From Methanoregulaceae archaeon UBA467 (GTDB lineage: Archaea > Halobacteriota > Methanomicrobia > Methanomicrobiales > Methanospirillaceae): a stretch of 64,000 nt of DNA. Each line of letters opens with the position of its first letter. The stretch's first letter is position 1. The DNA lies in contig DASP01000007.1 of the NCBI GenBank assembly GCA_002503825.1, forward strand, positions 1 to 64,000. Reading direction: 5' to 3'. Made by a program: the position numbers and the translations under genes. Below, in pieces: positions 63,179 to 64,000 of the stretch. The notes beneath the pieces are model-generated. The model had not been told where the DNA came from. It saw nothing but the letters and a program-made list of their open reading frames with translations, and ran no database searches.

Positions 63179-64000
63179 TCCACCACCATCAGAACGTCAC
63201 CGTTCTGGACCACGTCTCCGACATCGACAAAGATATCTGCGATTTTCCCGTCAACAGGGCTGTGGATCGGGTTTTCCATCTTCATCGCCTCGAGAACAAG
63301 AAGCAGTTCCCCTTTCTTCACCTCAGCTCCCCGGCTGACCGCAACTTCAAGGACCATTCCCTGCATGTTGGACTTGATACCCCCCTGGATATCGCCCCGT
63401 GGAATTTTATCGGTCACCTGGGGAGTCGCTGCCACGGCACTTCCGCCAACCGAGATTATCCGTACATTGAAGATCTCCCCGTCCACCTCGACTTCCATGG
63501 AGTGCGGGATATCTGCAGGAGCTGCAGCCTGTTTTTGTTTGGACGGTATCTCCTCTACCTTCCTTTCGCCTCTCAGGAACGACGGGGCAATTGCCGGGTA
63601 GATGATATAGGTCAGGACGTCCTCTTCTTTTTTGACCAGGCCTTCGGCGATCGCCTGTTGTTTCATCTTCTCGTAGATAGGTTCCAGCAGGTCCGCGGGC
63701 CTGACCGTGATGACCTCCTCGTCACCAATGATGAGGTGCCTGATTTCATCACTGATAGGGGCGGGAGATTTCCCATAAAGTCCCCGCACGTAATCCTTCA
63801 CCTCTTTTGTAACGTTACGGTACCGTTCGCCCCCGAGCAGCACATTAAGGACTGCCTGGGTGCCCACGATCTGGGATGTCGGCGTTACCAGCGGGGGATA
63901 GCCGAGATCTTCCCTCACCCTCGGTATCTCATCCAGGACTTCCGACCTGCGTTCAAGGGCGTCCTGCTCCTGCAATTGTGATACCAGGTTTGAAATCATC
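63175..64000 (-). CDS. pycB: Pyruvate carboxylase subunit B (partial, C-terminal part)
   Basis: The frame runs off the right edge; ~275 of an expected ~570 residues are present. It contains the end of the carboxyltransferase region (PPLVTPTSQIVGTQAVLNVL) and the C-terminal biotinyl domain with biotinylation motif EAMKMENPIHSP. The Met at 63999 is internal, not the start. Co-transcribed with pycA downstream. Confidence 0.93.
   Translation of the reverse strand, partial: MISNLVSQLQEQDALERRSEVLDEIPRVREDLGYPPLVTPTSQIVGTQAVLNVLLGGERYRNVTKEVKDYVRGLYGKSPAPISDEIRHLIIGDEEVITVRPADLLEPIYEKMKQQAIAEGLVKKEEDVLTYIIYPAIAPSFLRGERKVEEIPSKQKQAAAPADIPHSMEVEVDGEIFNVRIISVGGSAVAATPQVTDKIPRGDIQGGIKSNMQGMVLEVAVSRGAEVKKGELLLVLEAMKMENPIHSPVDGKIADIFVDVGDVVQNGDVLMVVE

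Noticed and set aside
1..64000. CRISPR array, rRNA genes, insertion sequences, prophage genes
   Set aside because: Looked for regularly spaced repeats, rRNA signature sequences, transposase and phage motifs; none was found.

Overview
The window is chromosomal DNA of a methanogenic archaeon. Signs of this are archaeal information-processing genes (RNase P proteins, proteasome alpha, prefoldin beta, Brix, Pcc1, rpoP, L15e, L37Ae), tRNA-Tyr and tRNA-Met genes with introns in the anticodon loop, methanopterin (beta-RFA-P synthase) biosynthesis, a cupin-type phosphoglucose isomerase, two-subunit pyruvate carboxylase and GGAGGTGAT-type ribosome binding sites. The gene set and secreted-protein families point to Methanomicrobiales (Methanoregula/Methanolinea-like); that placement is inference.

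Layout. 1-9 kb: AbrB-PhoU regulator, DUF998 membrane protein, tRNA-Phe, DHH phosphoesterase, a conserved unknown, metG and a HEAT-repeat protein. 9-12.4 kb: three tandem, nearly identical secreted proteins, each with a leader hairpin and a terminator hairpin. 12.6-15.5 kb (minus): operon recJ-like, PUA protein, NAC, tRNA m1A58 methylase. 15.7-22.3 kb (plus): nnrDE-moaC, then an archaeal translation/RNA/proteasome super-operon running from L15e to prefoldin beta. 22.4-24.2 kb: a leuA/cimA gene with no ATG, GTG or TTG start, then tRNA-Tyr (intron) and tRNA-Asp. 24.6-31.4 kb: a surface-protein region with HEAT, PKD and Ser/Pro-rich secreted proteins, two diverged members of the secreted family and an 18-repeat TPR lipoprotein. 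31.4-43.1 kb: thiL, DUF460, rio2, a Ncs6/TtuA-like thiolase, a K+ channel, nadE, pgi, an S-layer-like protein divergent from a TrmB regulator, and a stand-alone NrpR effector domain divergent from a conserved unknown. 43.1-49.9 kb: FAD disulfide reductase, a PPDK lacking its C-terminal barrel next to a DUF47/PhoU-like protein, and a chorismate-lyase-like/beta-RFA-P synthase fusion. 50-56.3 kb: operon trpEGDC-(trpF remnant)-BA. 56.5-64 kb: EamA transporter with a His-rich tail, a repeat-containing secreted protein, EFR1 ferredoxin, META lipoprotein, a membrane protein, tRNA-Met (intron), pycA and partial pycB.

Most notable observations: a 125-bp structured repeat present twice in opposite orientation with compensatory base changes; the secreted family with its conserved leader hairpin; the decayed trpF inside an otherwise intact trp operon; the apparent CTG start of leuA/cimA; the truncated PPDK paired with a PhoU-like protein; and the chorismate-lyase/beta-RFA-P synthase fusion. 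No CRISPR array, transposase or prophage gene was seen.
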